From Bacteroidota bacterium (lineage in GTDB: Bacteria; Bacteroidota; Bacteroidia; Flavobacteriales; Weeksellaceae), in the NCBI GenBank assembly GCA_023394415.1, contig JAEXAR010000009.1, positions 62,001-126,000 on the forward strand: a stretch of DNA of 64,000 nt, in the 5' to 3' direction. Made by a program: the position numbers and the translations under genes. Every line of letters begins with the position of its first letter. The stretch's first letter is position 1. Under the pieces are notes generated by a model. It was given only the letters and a program-made list of their open reading frames with translations. It made no database searches and was not told where the DNA came from. Shown here one piece after another: positions 40,897 through 48,881 of this stretch.

Positions 40897-42831
40897 ATGA
40901 TTTCCAAAGAAACCATAGATAAAATTTTTTCCGTTATTCGTGTGGAAGAAATCATCGGCGAATATGTGCAACTGAAACGTGCCGGCTCAAATTTTAAAGG
41001 TTTGAGTCCATTTCAGGATGAAAAAACGCCAAGTTTTGTGGTTTCGCCAAGCAAGCAAATTTGGAAGGACTTTTCAACCGGAAAAGGTGGCACTGCGATT
41101 TCTTTTTTAATGGAAATTGAAAATTTTACCTATCCCGAAGCCCTTCGACACGCTGCCAAAAAATACGGCATTGAAATCGAGGAAACACAGGTTGAGCAGA
41201 CTGATGAGCAAAAAGCTGCACAAACCGAACGCGATTTGTTGTATAAAATTCACGAGGTTGCGAATGCCTATTTTCAGGAGCAACTGCACGAAACAGAGGA
41301 AGGTAAAATGATTGCCCTCTCCTATTTTAAAGAGCGTGAACTTCGCGATGATATTATTAAAAAATTTCAACTCGGTTATTCACCGGAACAGAAAAATGCG
41401 TTTACGGAATATGCCTTAGAGAAAGGCTACAGCAAAGAAATTCTTGAAAAATCCGGACTTTCGATTTTTCCGGAAAATTCTCCGAATGGCATCGACCGTT
41501 TTCGTGAACGCGTGATTTTTCCGATTCACAGTTTTTCGGGAAGAGTTCTTGGTTTTGGTGCGAGAATTCTGAAAAGCAATGTTAAAACCGCAAAATACCT
41601 CAATTCTCCCGAAACCGAAATTTATCATAAATCCAATGTTCTCTATGGTTTAAACCAAAGTAAACAGGCGATTTCCAGAAATAACCTCTGTCTTTTGGTA
41701 GAAGGATATATGGACGTGATTGCCCTTCATCAAAGCGGAATTGAAAATGTGGTTGCAAGTTCTGGAACATCACTAACGACCGAACAAATAAAACTTATCA
41801 AACGACTTACAGAAAATGTAACCATTCTTTTCGATGGTGATGCTGCAGGAATAAAAGCCAGTTTCCGAAGCATTGATATGCTGCTGTCCGAAGGAATGAA
41901 CATTCGCGTTTTGCTGTTTCCGGATGGTGATGACCCCGATTCTTTCTCACGAAAACATCCACAGGAATTTGTTGAAAATTACATCAAAAACGAAGCGAAA
42001 GATTTCATTGATTTTAAAGCCGAAATTCTGTTTAAAGATGCTGAAAACGACCCGATGAAAAAAGCAGAAGCGATTCGTGATATTGTAAAATCGGTAGCGT
42101 TTGTTACCAATGCTTTAAAACAGGAAATTTATTTAAAAGAAGTTTCGAACAAATTTGGTTTGAGTGAACAGAGTTTGTTTAATGAATTGGGTGCTCAGAA
42201 ACAAATTACTCAGCAAAATCAAAGACAGGAACCTGCAAAAGAACAGGCAAAACTTAAATTGGAAGTTGTAAAAGATTTTCTACCAACTAATACTGCCCTA
42301 TTATCACTAGAGGAAAAACTCATTGAACTTGCAATGAAATATGGTAATTATGTGGTCAAAAGAAAAAATGAATCTGAAATTTATGAAATTTCAGTTATTG
42401 AAGAAATCATTAATCATTTGGAAGAAGATGATATAAAATTAACATCTGAAACCAATGAAAATATAATTATAGATATTAAAAACGGATTACATCAAAATGA
42501 ACTTAGAGTTTACAAGTATTTTCTTAGTTTAGCAGATGAGGAAATAATAAATTTTGTTGCTTCAAAATCAATGGATTTGCCAGAAACAAGTGATTGGACA
42601 AAACATAATATCTACTTTAAAAATTATGGTGAAGATTTTCAAACAGAATTAAATGATACAATTTTAAGACATAAACATAACTACATTGAAAAATTAGTTA
42701 GAGACAGTTATAAAATTCTAGATGAAACGCGTGACACTGATGAAGAAAAATACAATGAAGTTCTGTTGAAAAATAGAAATTTATCACATCATAACGCTAA
42801 TATAAAAAAGTTTTTAAATAGAGTTGTTTGA
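40897..42831 (+). CDS. dnaG: DNA primase (zinc-finger ligands absent)
   Basis: DnaG makes RNA primers at the replication fork. The 644-residue protein has the N-terminal module FKGLSPFQDEKTPSFVVSPSKQIWKDFSTGKGGTAISFL, where the usual zinc ligands Cys, His, Cys, Cys are replaced (Ser, Gln, Asp, Thr/Lys), so it cannot bind zinc normally. The catalytic core is intact: ERVIFPIHSFSGRVLGFGAR, LVEGYMDVIALHQSG with the TOPRIM Glu, and VTILFDGDAAGIKASFRS with DxD. The C-terminal helicase-binding part is low in known motifs. The GTG at 40864 falls in a repeat, so ATG 40897 is chosen. Confidence 0.94.
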   Translation: MISKETIDKIFSVIRVEEIIGEYVQLKRAGSNFKGLSPFQDEKTPSFVVSPSKQIWKDFSTGKGGTAISFLMEIENFTYPEALRHAAKKYGIEIEETQVEQTDEQKAAQTERDLLYKIHEVANAYFQEQLHETEEGKMIALSYFKERELRDDIIKKFQLGYSPEQKNAFTEYALEKGYSKEILEKSGLSIFPENSPNGIDRFRERVIFPIHSFSGRVLGFGARILKSNVKTAKYLNSPETEIYHKSNVLYGLNQSKQAISRNNLCLLVEGYMDVIALHQSGIENVVASSGTSLTTEQIKLIKRLTENVTILFDGDAAGIKASFRSIDMLLSEGMNIRVLLFPDGDDPDSFSRKHPQEFVENYIKNEAKDFIDFKAEILFKDAENDPMKKAEAIRDIVKSVAFVTNALKQEIYLKEVSNKFGLSEQSLFNELGAQKQITQQNQRQEPAKEQAKLKLEVVKDFLPTNTALLSLEEKLIELAMKYGNYVVKRKNESEIYEISVIEEIINHLEEDDIKLTSETNENIIIDIKNGLHQNELRVYKYFLSLADEEIINFVASKSMDLPETSDWTKHNIYFKNYGEDFQTELNDTILRHKHNYIEKLVRDSYKILDETRDTDEEKYNEVLLKNRNLSHHNANIKKFLNRVV

Positions 42832-42901
42832 CAATAAGTCACTAATTTTATTTTGGGAACGCATTTTGCGAACTAATGATTATTAAGAAAGAATATTATT
42901 T

Positions 42902-43579
42902 ATGGATATTAAAAAAGATTTCAGAGATTTCTCTGTAAAACATTTAGGAAACAGTGGCTTGGCGACAGACCAATATATGGGAACTTTCAACCCAACCAAT
43001 TTAACGCCGTACATTATGGAAGAAAGACGCTTGAACGTTGCACAAATGGACGTTTTTTCGCGTTTGATGATGGACAGAATTATATTTCTTGGAACCGGGA
43101 TTGATGATCAGGTTGCGAATATTGTGACGGCTCAACTTCTATTTTTGGAAAGTGCAGACCCAAGCAAAGACATTCAAATTTACATCAATTCTCCCGGAGG
43201 AAGCGTTTACGCAGGTTTGGGAATTTATGATACGATGCAGATTATAAAACCTGATGTTTCTACGATTTGTACAGGTATGGCTGCAAGTATGGGCGCTGTT
43301 CTTTTGGTTGCCGGCGAAAAAGGAAAACGTTCAGCGCTGAAACACTCACGCGTGATGATTCACCAACCAAGTGGTGGTGCGCAAGGTGTTGCCAGTGATA
43401 TGGAAATTAATTTGAGAGAAATGCTGAAACTGAAAAAAGAACTTTATGACATCATCTCTTTACACTCCGGACAAACTTATGAATGGGTTGAAAAAGCATC
43501 CGACAGAGATTATTGGATGACTTCTTCTGAAGCGAAGGAATTCGGAATGGTGGACGAAGTTTTGGAAAGAAAATCTTAA
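42902..43579 (+). CDS. clpP: ATP-dependent Clp protease proteolytic subunit
   Basis: ClpP is the serine protease core that works with ClpX/ClpA. Over 225 residues the motifs are INSPGGSVYAGLGIYDTM, TGMAASMGAVLLVAGEKGKR with the catalytic Ser (about residue 126), RVMIHQPSGGAQG with His (about 151) and the Asp in KASDRDYWMTSSEAKEFGMVDEV. An N-terminal propeptide-like extension of about 30 residues is present, usual in this phylum. The gene stands alone, 70 bases after dnaG. Confidence 0.96.
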   Translation: MDIKKDFRDFSVKHLGNSGLATDQYMGTFNPTNLTPYIMEERRLNVAQMDVFSRLMMDRIIFLGTGIDDQVANIVTAQLLFLESADPSKDIQIYINSPGGSVYAGLGIYDTMQIIKPDVSTICTGMAASMGAVLLVAGEKGKRSALKHSRVMIHQPSGGAQGVASDMEINLREMLKLKKELYDIISLHSGQTYEWVEKASDRDYWMTSSEAKEFGMVDEVLERKS

Positions 43580-43612
43580 AATTTCCCGCTGATTTCGCAG
43601 ATAACGCAGATT

Positions 43613-43648
43613 AATAAATCCGTTTCAAAATTTTGAAACGGATTTATT
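43613..43648. terminator. 18-bp perfect palindromic terminator between clpP and esterase genes
   Basis: AATAAATCCGTTTCAAAA and its exact reverse complement meet at 43630/43631. Symmetric T runs make it bidirectional for the two convergent genes. Confidence 0.85.
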
Positions 43649-43666
43649 ATTTTAATTGAAGAAAAA

Positions 43667-44533
43667 CTATTCTTTAATAAAATCTAAAATATTGGGGAAG
43701 ATCACTTTTTCTCTTTTATTTTTACTGAAAAATCTCGGCGTGTGTCCTGTATTTTTCATATAAATTAATTTGTGCGGAATGTTTCTTTTTTCCAGTTCGG
43801 ATGCCAATCTTAAGCCTTGTTTTCTATTTACCAGATGATCTAAGTCACCCTGAAAGATTAAAGTCGGAACATTAGAAATATTAGCGATTGGGCTTGCTTT
43901 TTTAAAATCTTCGGAAAGATTTCTTCGGTCAAATTTTGCACCCACCACATCTTCAATCGTAAGGGAGGAATATTTGGAATAGAATGAATTAAGATAATCT
44001 TCCGAATAAAAATCCGTTGGTCCACTTAAAGAAACCAATTTCTTCACTTCATCCGGATGTTTATAACCGTAGAGTAATGCCAAATGTCCACCGGCACTTT
44101 CACCCAACAAAACCAAATTTTGAGGATTGATTTGCCACTCTTTTGAATATTTTTTGGTTTGTGAAATAGCTTTAGCAATATCTTCCAGCTGTTCCCTATA
44201 GGTTGTTCCTTTTCTGCTTCTTACCAAACGATAATTGATATTTACGGTTGGAATATTTTCTTTAAAAAGCCTTTTTTGAATCATTTTCATGTGTTCTTTT
44301 CTGCCGACTTTCCAAGCTCCACCATGAACAATCATTACTACAGGAGACGATTCAGAATAATTTTCAGGTAGAAAAACATCCATTACATTCCGTTTATCTT
44401 CACCATATTTCAAGTTATACAATTTTTTGGAACCTTTTTCCGAAACCACACGATGAGCTGTGGAACAGGATGTAAGTACCATTCCCAAAAGTCCCATCAC
44501 CCAAAAATGATATTTTAAAATCAGTTTTTTCAT
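43667..44533 (-). CDS. Alpha/beta hydrolase lipoprotein (carboxylesterase-like)
   Basis: The 288-residue protein has a lipobox (MVLTSCS), then the oxyanion-hole motif VMIVHGGAWKVGRKEH, the nucleophile in LLGESAGGHLALLYG, the acid in FQGDLDHLV and the His in NTGHTPRFF. This matches the HSL/carboxylesterase group of alpha/beta hydrolases. It is outside the cytoplasm, attached to a membrane; the substrate is unknown. It is the only gene between clpP and dnaJ. Confidence 0.88.
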   Translation of the reverse strand: MKKLILKYHFWVMGLLGMVLTSCSTAHRVVSEKGSKKLYNLKYGEDKRNVMDVFLPENYSESSPVVMIVHGGAWKVGRKEHMKMIQKRLFKENIPTVNINYRLVRSRKGTTYREQLEDIAKAISQTKKYSKEWQINPQNLVLLGESAGGHLALLYGYKHPDEVKKLVSLSGPTDFYSEDYLNSFYSKYSSLTIEDVVGAKFDRRNLSEDFKKASPIANISNVPTLIFQGDLDHLVNRKQGLRLASELEKRNIPHKLIYMKNTGHTPRFFSKNKREKVIFPNILDFIKE

Positions 44534-44644
44534 ATTAATAAATCTCTTAAAATTCTGTGCCAGTTGATCAATTCTAACTTTGTTTTTCTATGATAAGCAT
44601 CATTAAAAATTTGTTAAAAATTTTGAACTTTTGCAACATTAATA

Positions 44645-44668
44645 AAAAAGAGACTTAAAAAGTCTCTT
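44645..44668 (-). terminator. Terminator after dnaJ
   Basis: AAGAGACTT (44648-44656) pairs with AAGTCTCTT (44660-44668); a T run follows on the minus strand. It starts 10 bases past the dnaJ stop codon. Confidence 0.8.
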
Positions 44669-44677
44669 AAAAATTCT

Positions 44678-45802
44678 TCAACTGAATAAATCTTTCACTT
44701 TATCAAAAAAGGATTTCTCTTTTCCTGAAGGTTCCGCATTCATCTCGCCACTTTGCATCTGCTTTTCGAAGAAATCTTTTTGTTCAGGCGTAAGTTTCTG
44801 TGGCGTCCATACATTGATGTGTACAAACATATCTCCTTTTCCGTAACTGTCGATGCTTGGTAAACCTTTTCCGGCCAGTCTTAATATTTTGCCCGACTGT
44901 GTTCCTGGATCTACTTTTATTTTTACTTTTCCGCCAACGGTAGAGATTTCTCTGGATGTTCCTAAAGCAGCTTCTGCAAAAGAAACAAAAAGTTCTTGAT
45001 GCAGATTGTCGCCTTCACGTTTGATGTTGACATCTTCTTCCTCTTCTACTACAACCAATAAGTCTCCAGGGTTTCCACCGAAAGGTGCATCGTTACCTTT
45101 TCCACGAACGTTTAGTTGGATGCCTTCTCTTGCACCTGCCGGAATGTTAATAGTTACTTCTTCATCTTCTTTTATCAAACCGTGTTCGTTGGCACCGCTT
45201 GGAATTTTATCTGCAACTTTACCAATACCCTGACACGTTCCGCAAGTGGTTTGCGTTTGCATTTGCCCAAACATGGTGTTCATTACTTTTATCTGCGCAC
45301 CACTTCCATTACAGGTTGGACAGGTTTTAGAAGTAGCTCCGGCTGCTACTTTCATTTTTTTGACCTTGATGGTTTTCTGTGTGCCATTCACCATTTCTTC
45401 AAGATTCAATTTGATTCTAACTCTTAAATTAGAACCGCGAAGCTGCTGTCTTCCGCCACCACCACCAAATCCACCAAAACTTCCACCGAAATGTCCACCG
45501 AAAATATCTCCAAATTGTGAGAAGATATCTTCCATATTCATACCTCCACCAAATCCACCACCGAATCCTCCGGCTCCACCCATTCCTGCGTGTCCAAATT
45601 GGTCGTAACGAGCCTTTTTATTGGCATCGCTCAACACTTCATAGGCTTCGGCTGCTTCTTTAAACTTTTCTTCGGCTACTTTGTCTCCCGGATTTTTATC
45701 AGGGTGATATTTCAGAGCTTGCTTACGATAAGCCTTTTTTATCTCGTCTGCGGAAGCGCTTTTGGACACGCCAAGTACTTCGTAATAGTCTCTTTTCGAC
45801 AT
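44678..45802 (-). CDS. dnaJ: Chaperone DnaJ with reduced zinc-binding domain
   Basis: DnaJ delivers clients to DnaK and stimulates its ATPase. The 374-residue protein has a J domain with HPD (ALKYHPDKNPG), a Gly/Phe-rich region with many GGFGG repeats, a zinc region and two C-terminal beta domains ending in a DKVKDLF tail. Only two of the usual four CxxCxGxG motifs are present, CPTCNGSG and CGTCQGIG; the outer pair is missing, so only one zinc centre could form. It is followed leftwards by a terminator and preceded by grpE. Confidence 0.95.
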   Translation of the reverse strand: MSKRDYYEVLGVSKSASADEIKKAYRKQALKYHPDKNPGDKVAEEKFKEAAEAYEVLSDANKKARYDQFGHAGMGGAGGFGGGFGGGMNMEDIFSQFGDIFGGHFGGSFGGFGGGGGRQQLRGSNLRVRIKLNLEEMVNGTQKTIKVKKMKVAAGATSKTCPTCNGSGAQIKVMNTMFGQMQTQTTCGTCQGIGKVADKIPSGANEHGLIKEDEEVTINIPAGAREGIQLNVRGKGNDAPFGGNPGDLLVVVEEEEDVNIKREGDNLHQELFVSFAEAALGTSREISTVGGKVKIKVDPGTQSGKILRLAGKGLPSIDSYGKGDMFVHINVWTPQKLTPEQKDFFEKQMQSGEMNAEPSGKEKSFFDKVKDLFS

Positions 45803-45896
45803 ATATTATTGTGAATTTATTTGAATGAATTTGCCGGCTCTAGATTGTGAATTTAAAATTAACATACATTCACAGCGAAGCAAATTGACTATTGAT

Positions 45897-46436
45897 TTAG
45901 TTTCCTGTAACCACTTTTGCGAAACGGATTACTTTGTCATAAAGCGTATATCCTGTTTCAATAACATCTACGATTTTTCCCTTAAGTTCAGGCGTTGGAG
46001 AAGGAATCTGTGTAATGGCTTCGTGAAGATTAACATCAAAATCATCTCCCGCTTTCACTTCCATTACTTTAAGACCTTTTTCGCTCAATTTGGATTTGAA
46101 TTTCTGGTAAATAAGCTCAACACCTTGCAAATCGGCTTCATTTCCGTTTTCGGAGATGTTTTTAATAGCTCTTTCAAAATCATCTAAAACAGCAAGCATC
46201 GAAATCATCATATCCTGATTAGCGAACTGGAAGAACTCCATTTTCTCTTTGGCAGTTCTTTTTTTATAGTTTTCAAACTCAGCATAGAGACGTATGTAAC
46301 GGTCTTTTTCTTCTGCCAAAAGTTCTTCTGCAGAAGGTTGTTCTGTCACATTTTCAGTAGTTTCACCTTCAAAATTCTGATTGAATTCTTCTGAATTATT
46401 TACGTTTTCTTCGTGTTTATCGTGATTTTCTGACAT
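45897..46436 (-). CDS. grpE: Nucleotide exchange factor GrpE
   Basis: GrpE releases ADP from DnaK. The 179-residue protein has an acidic N-terminal segment, a long coiled helix (AEELLAEEKDRYIRLYAEFENYKKRTAKEK), and the conserved VLDDFERAIKN, YQKFKSKLSEKGLKVMEVKAGDDFDVNLHEAITQIPSP and VIETGYTLYDKVIRFAKVVTGN ending. It is 94 bases upstream of dnaJ and very probably in the same heat-shock operon. Confidence 0.95.
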   Translation of the reverse strand: MSENHDKHEENVNNSEEFNQNFEGETTENVTEQPSAEELLAEEKDRYIRLYAEFENYKKRTAKEKMEFFQFANQDMMISMLAVLDDFERAIKNISENGNEADLQGVELIYQKFKSKLSEKGLKVMEVKAGDDFDVNLHEAITQIPSPTPELKGKIVDVIETGYTLYDKVIRFAKVVTGN

Positions 46437-46506
46437 AATTTTAATTTTGATATAGATAAGTTTTCAAAATTATTGCCAAAGAACATTTGCGGACAATAAG
46501 TCAGTG

Positions 46507-47247
46507 TTACTGATTGTTTAAATCTATCTCATAAGTAATTTTAAAGTTTACAAAATATTGCGGAGCATCTTTGGTAAAACCAATTCCGCAGGCACTTTCG
46601 AAAAATAAATTTGGTATAGGAGTGTAACTAATGCCTACATCAGTATGATGATTTGATGTCTCATTCCGCTTTGTGTACCCAAAGTATTCTGCAAAAAAAT
46701 TAATTCTATCTTCCGGCTTATAAAGAATGGCTCCAGAATAGTTTGTAATTTGCTCTCCTGTGTCACCATCCCATTCTGTTCCTATACTATATTGCGTTTC
46801 TAATTTCTAGTTAAAATTTTTTCCGAAGAGTAAATAAATTTTAGGATTAGGATAGGTTGAGTGAAAAAATCTTGAACCCGTTTTATGTAAGCCAACTTGC
46901 GCCATTAAGTAAGCATTAAAATTATTTCCCTTTTCAAACACTTTGGTCTTGAAACCTAAAGAAAGCTGCCCTAAACCTCCAAATGTATAATCGAGTGTCT
47001 GATGATGGTTTAAAGTGGTTAGAAAATGCAGCTCTAAATTTTGACCTGCTCCGTATTTCAGAAAGATTGAAGGGTAATAAAAACTCTTTTGCATTTTATA
47101 ATTTTCAAAAGCAAAATCAGTTTCAATGGAAAGGTGATGTTTTGAAATCACAGATGGTGACTCAATTACGTATTGTGCATTAATGACAACACTGCTAAGG
47201 CAAATAAACAATTGAAAAAACTTATGAATAACCAAAAAAAGTTTCAA
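46507..47247 (-). pseudogene. Outer-membrane beta-barrel/transporter-like gene interrupted by an amber codon
   Basis: The frame runs from TTG 47247 to TAA 46507, 246 codons, with a single in-frame TAG at 46807-46809 (codon 147). Before the stop there is a signal peptide (FQLFICLSSVVINAQ) and beta-strand-like segments; after it the same style goes on (KLETQYSIGTEWDGDTGEQI, YKPEDRINFFAEYFGYTKRNE, HHTDVGISYTPIPNLFFESA). This is the pattern of MetA-pathway-of-phenol-degradation-like barrels. A recent nonsense mutation or readthrough is possible. The 5' end overlaps the Nramp gene by 26 bases. Confidence 0.72.
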
Positions 47248-48559
47248 TTAATAAATAAAGGTTTAAAATTACAATGATTGATGTGATAAACCAAACTAAA
47301 ATTTTCATTCCTTTCTTATTGACGAATCTTCCCATTTTTAGTTTATCATTTGTAAACATCACAAGAGGAATAACTGCAAAACTCAGCTGCATGGATAAAA
47401 TGACCTGGCTTAGAACCAATAGTTCCGAAGTCCCTTTTTCGCCGTAAAATAAGGTGACGAAAAATGCAGGAATAACCGCAATTAAACGGGTGATTAATCG
47501 CCGTAGCCAAGGCTTTAACTTTAAATTTAAAAAACCTTCCATCACAATTTGCCCGGCAAGCGTACCGGTAAGTGTGGAATTTTGACCGGATGCTAAAAGC
47601 GCTACTGCAAAAGCAATACTTGCCAGAGATGTCCCAAGCAAAGGTTCAAGCATTCTGTGAGCATCGTGAATATCAGCTATGTTTTGATTTCCTGAAGTAT
47701 GGAAAGTTGCCGCAGCCACAATTAAAATCGCTGCATTAATGAAAAATGCTAAAAGTAGTGATGCCGTACTATCGATAGTCGCAAATTTTATAGCTTCCTT
47801 TTTTCCTTCATCAGTACGCTCGTAGTTTCTGGTTTGTACGATACTGCTATGCAGATAAAGATTATGTGGCATTACGGTAGCACCCAAAATTCCGATAGCT
47901 ATGTAAAGCATTGAAGGATTGGTAACAATTTCTTTCTGTGGAACCAAACCGTGAAGTATAGGGAAAATCTCCGGCTTTGAAATGATAATTTGATAACCGA
48001 AACAAATTAAAATTATAAAAATAAGTCCACCAACAATACTTTCGAGCCAACGGAAGCCTTTAGCCTGAAGCATCAGAATGATAAAGACATCTATAATGGT
48101 GATGACAACTCCCCAAGTTAAAGGAATTCCGAAAAGTAAATTCAGAGCGATGGCAGTACCTAGTACTTCCGCCAAATCCATTGCTGCAATGGCTATTTCG
48201 CAAAAAATCCATAAAATAAAATTAATTACCGGATGAAAATGATCTTTACAAGCCTGCGCTAAATCCCGTTCTGCAACAATACCCAATTTTAATGATAAAT
48301 GCTGAAGAAGTATAGCAAAAAGATTAGATATAAGTATGACAGAAAGTAGTGTATAGCCAAACTGTGCGCCACCTGCGATATCGGTTGCCCAGTTTCCAGG
48401 ATCCATATAACCTACCGAAATCATTAAACCCGGTCCTAAAAAGGCTAAAAGCTTTTTCCAGAAACTTGCATTTTTAGGTATTTCTATGCTGGAAAAGACT
48501 TCAGAAAGTGAATCTGAAGATCGTTCTTGACGCCAAGGTTTTCGAAAAGGATTTGTCAT
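47222..48559 (-). CDS. mntH: Nramp family divalent metal transporter
   Basis: The 445-residue proton-coupled transporter for Mn2+ (or Fe2+) has 11 hydrophobic segments. The signature DPGNWATDIAGG in the first helix carries the metal-binding DPGN, and the second metal site MPHNLYLHSSIVQ is in TM6. Conserved GQNSTLTGTLAGQIVMEGFL marks the Nramp consensus. A strong TTAGATTAATCTAA palindrome covers the promoter and start, so a DtxR/MntR-like repressor likely controls it. Confidence 0.95.
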   Translation of the reverse strand: MTNPFRKPWRQERSSDSLSEVFSSIEIPKNASFWKKLLAFLGPGLMISVGYMDPGNWATDIAGGAQFGYTLLSVILISNLFAILLQHLSLKLGIVAERDLAQACKDHFHPVINFILWIFCEIAIAAMDLAEVLGTAIALNLLFGIPLTWGVVITIIDVFIILMLQAKGFRWLESIVGGLIFIILICFGYQIIISKPEIFPILHGLVPQKEIVTNPSMLYIAIGILGATVMPHNLYLHSSIVQTRNYERTDEGKKEAIKFATIDSTASLLLAFFINAAILIVAAATFHTSGNQNIADIHDAHRMLEPLLGTSLASIAFAVALLASGQNSTLTGTLAGQIVMEGFLNLKLKPWLRRLITRLIAVIPAFFVTLFYGEKGTSELLVLSQVILSMQLSFAVIPLVMFTNDKLKMGRFVNKKGMKILVWFITSIIVILNLYLLIETFFGYS

Positions 48560-48580
48560 TTGTTAGATTAATCTAACAAA
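48559..48580. promoter_or_regulatory. DtxR/MntR-like operator at the mntH start
   Basis: A perfect 22-bp palindrome with core TTAGATTAATCTAA overlaps the first base of the mntH start codon and, on its far side, the -7 box. Its AT-rich, two-fold symmetric form is like DtxR/MntR-family binding sites known before manganese and iron genes. Confidence 0.6.
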
Positions 48581-48609
48581 AATAGTAAATGTTTTCTAAT
48601 TTTTTACAA
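48577..48609 (-). promoter_or_regulatory. mntH promoter
   Basis: Minus strand: TTG (48607-48609), 22-base spacer, TATTTTTG (48577-48584). The -7 box overlaps the palindromic operator by 4 bases, which explains how a bound repressor would block transcription. Confidence 0.6.
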
Positions 48610-48699
48610 ATTCTTAATATAATAAAGGTTATTATTAAAAGTTTCACTTTTTTCTCTTTACTTAGAATCTAATTTTAGACTAAAGAAATTCCGAAACGT

Positions 48700-48785
48700 G
48701 TTTTTAGTCCCGATGGTAACGGCATCCTTTTTCGCAGCGTCTGCGACGCAGCGAAAAAGATATAGTGAACAGCGGGACCGAAAAA
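48700..48785. ncRNA. Structured intergenic element, copy 2
   Basis: AGTCCCGATGGTAACGGCAT leads into CTTTTTCGCAGCGTC/GACGCAGCGAAAAAG (one mismatch, loop TGC), and the outer GTCCCG (48707-48712) pairs with CGGGAC (48773-48778). The conserved CGATGGTAnCGGnATCCTTTTTCG and CGAAAAAGAT flanks equal those at 33222-33277, while the tip sequence differs but remains paired. Orientation is uncertain because both strands can fold. Confidence 0.5.
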
Positions 48786-48828
48786 ACTAAAATATTGGAA
48801 TCGTTTGCTCCTATTTCAAAACTTCAAT

Positions 48829-48858
48829 AAAAAAATCCCGCCTCATTGAGAGACGGGA
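48829..48858 (-). terminator. Terminator after the DUF937-OmpA gene
   Basis: TCCCGCCTC (48836-48844) pairs with GAGACGGGA (48850-48858) with one mismatch; on the minus strand a run of seven T follows. The hairpin is 24 bases after the OmpA-like stop codon. Confidence 0.8.
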
Positions 48859-48881
48859 CTTATCGTGTTATATCGATTTGA

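Larger units (their letters stand above)
48560..48881. other. 322-base gap: mntH control region, structured element and terminator
   Basis: No gene is present. From left to right the gap holds the mntH operator and promoter, the second copy of the GATGGTA...CTTTTTCG structured element at 48700-48785, and the terminator of the OmpA-like gene at 48829-48858. Confidence 0.7.

Noticed and set aside
45246..45608. Pro-rich open frame opposite dnaJ
   Set aside because: It is the complement of the Gly/Phe-rich region of dnaJ, which explains the proline bias.
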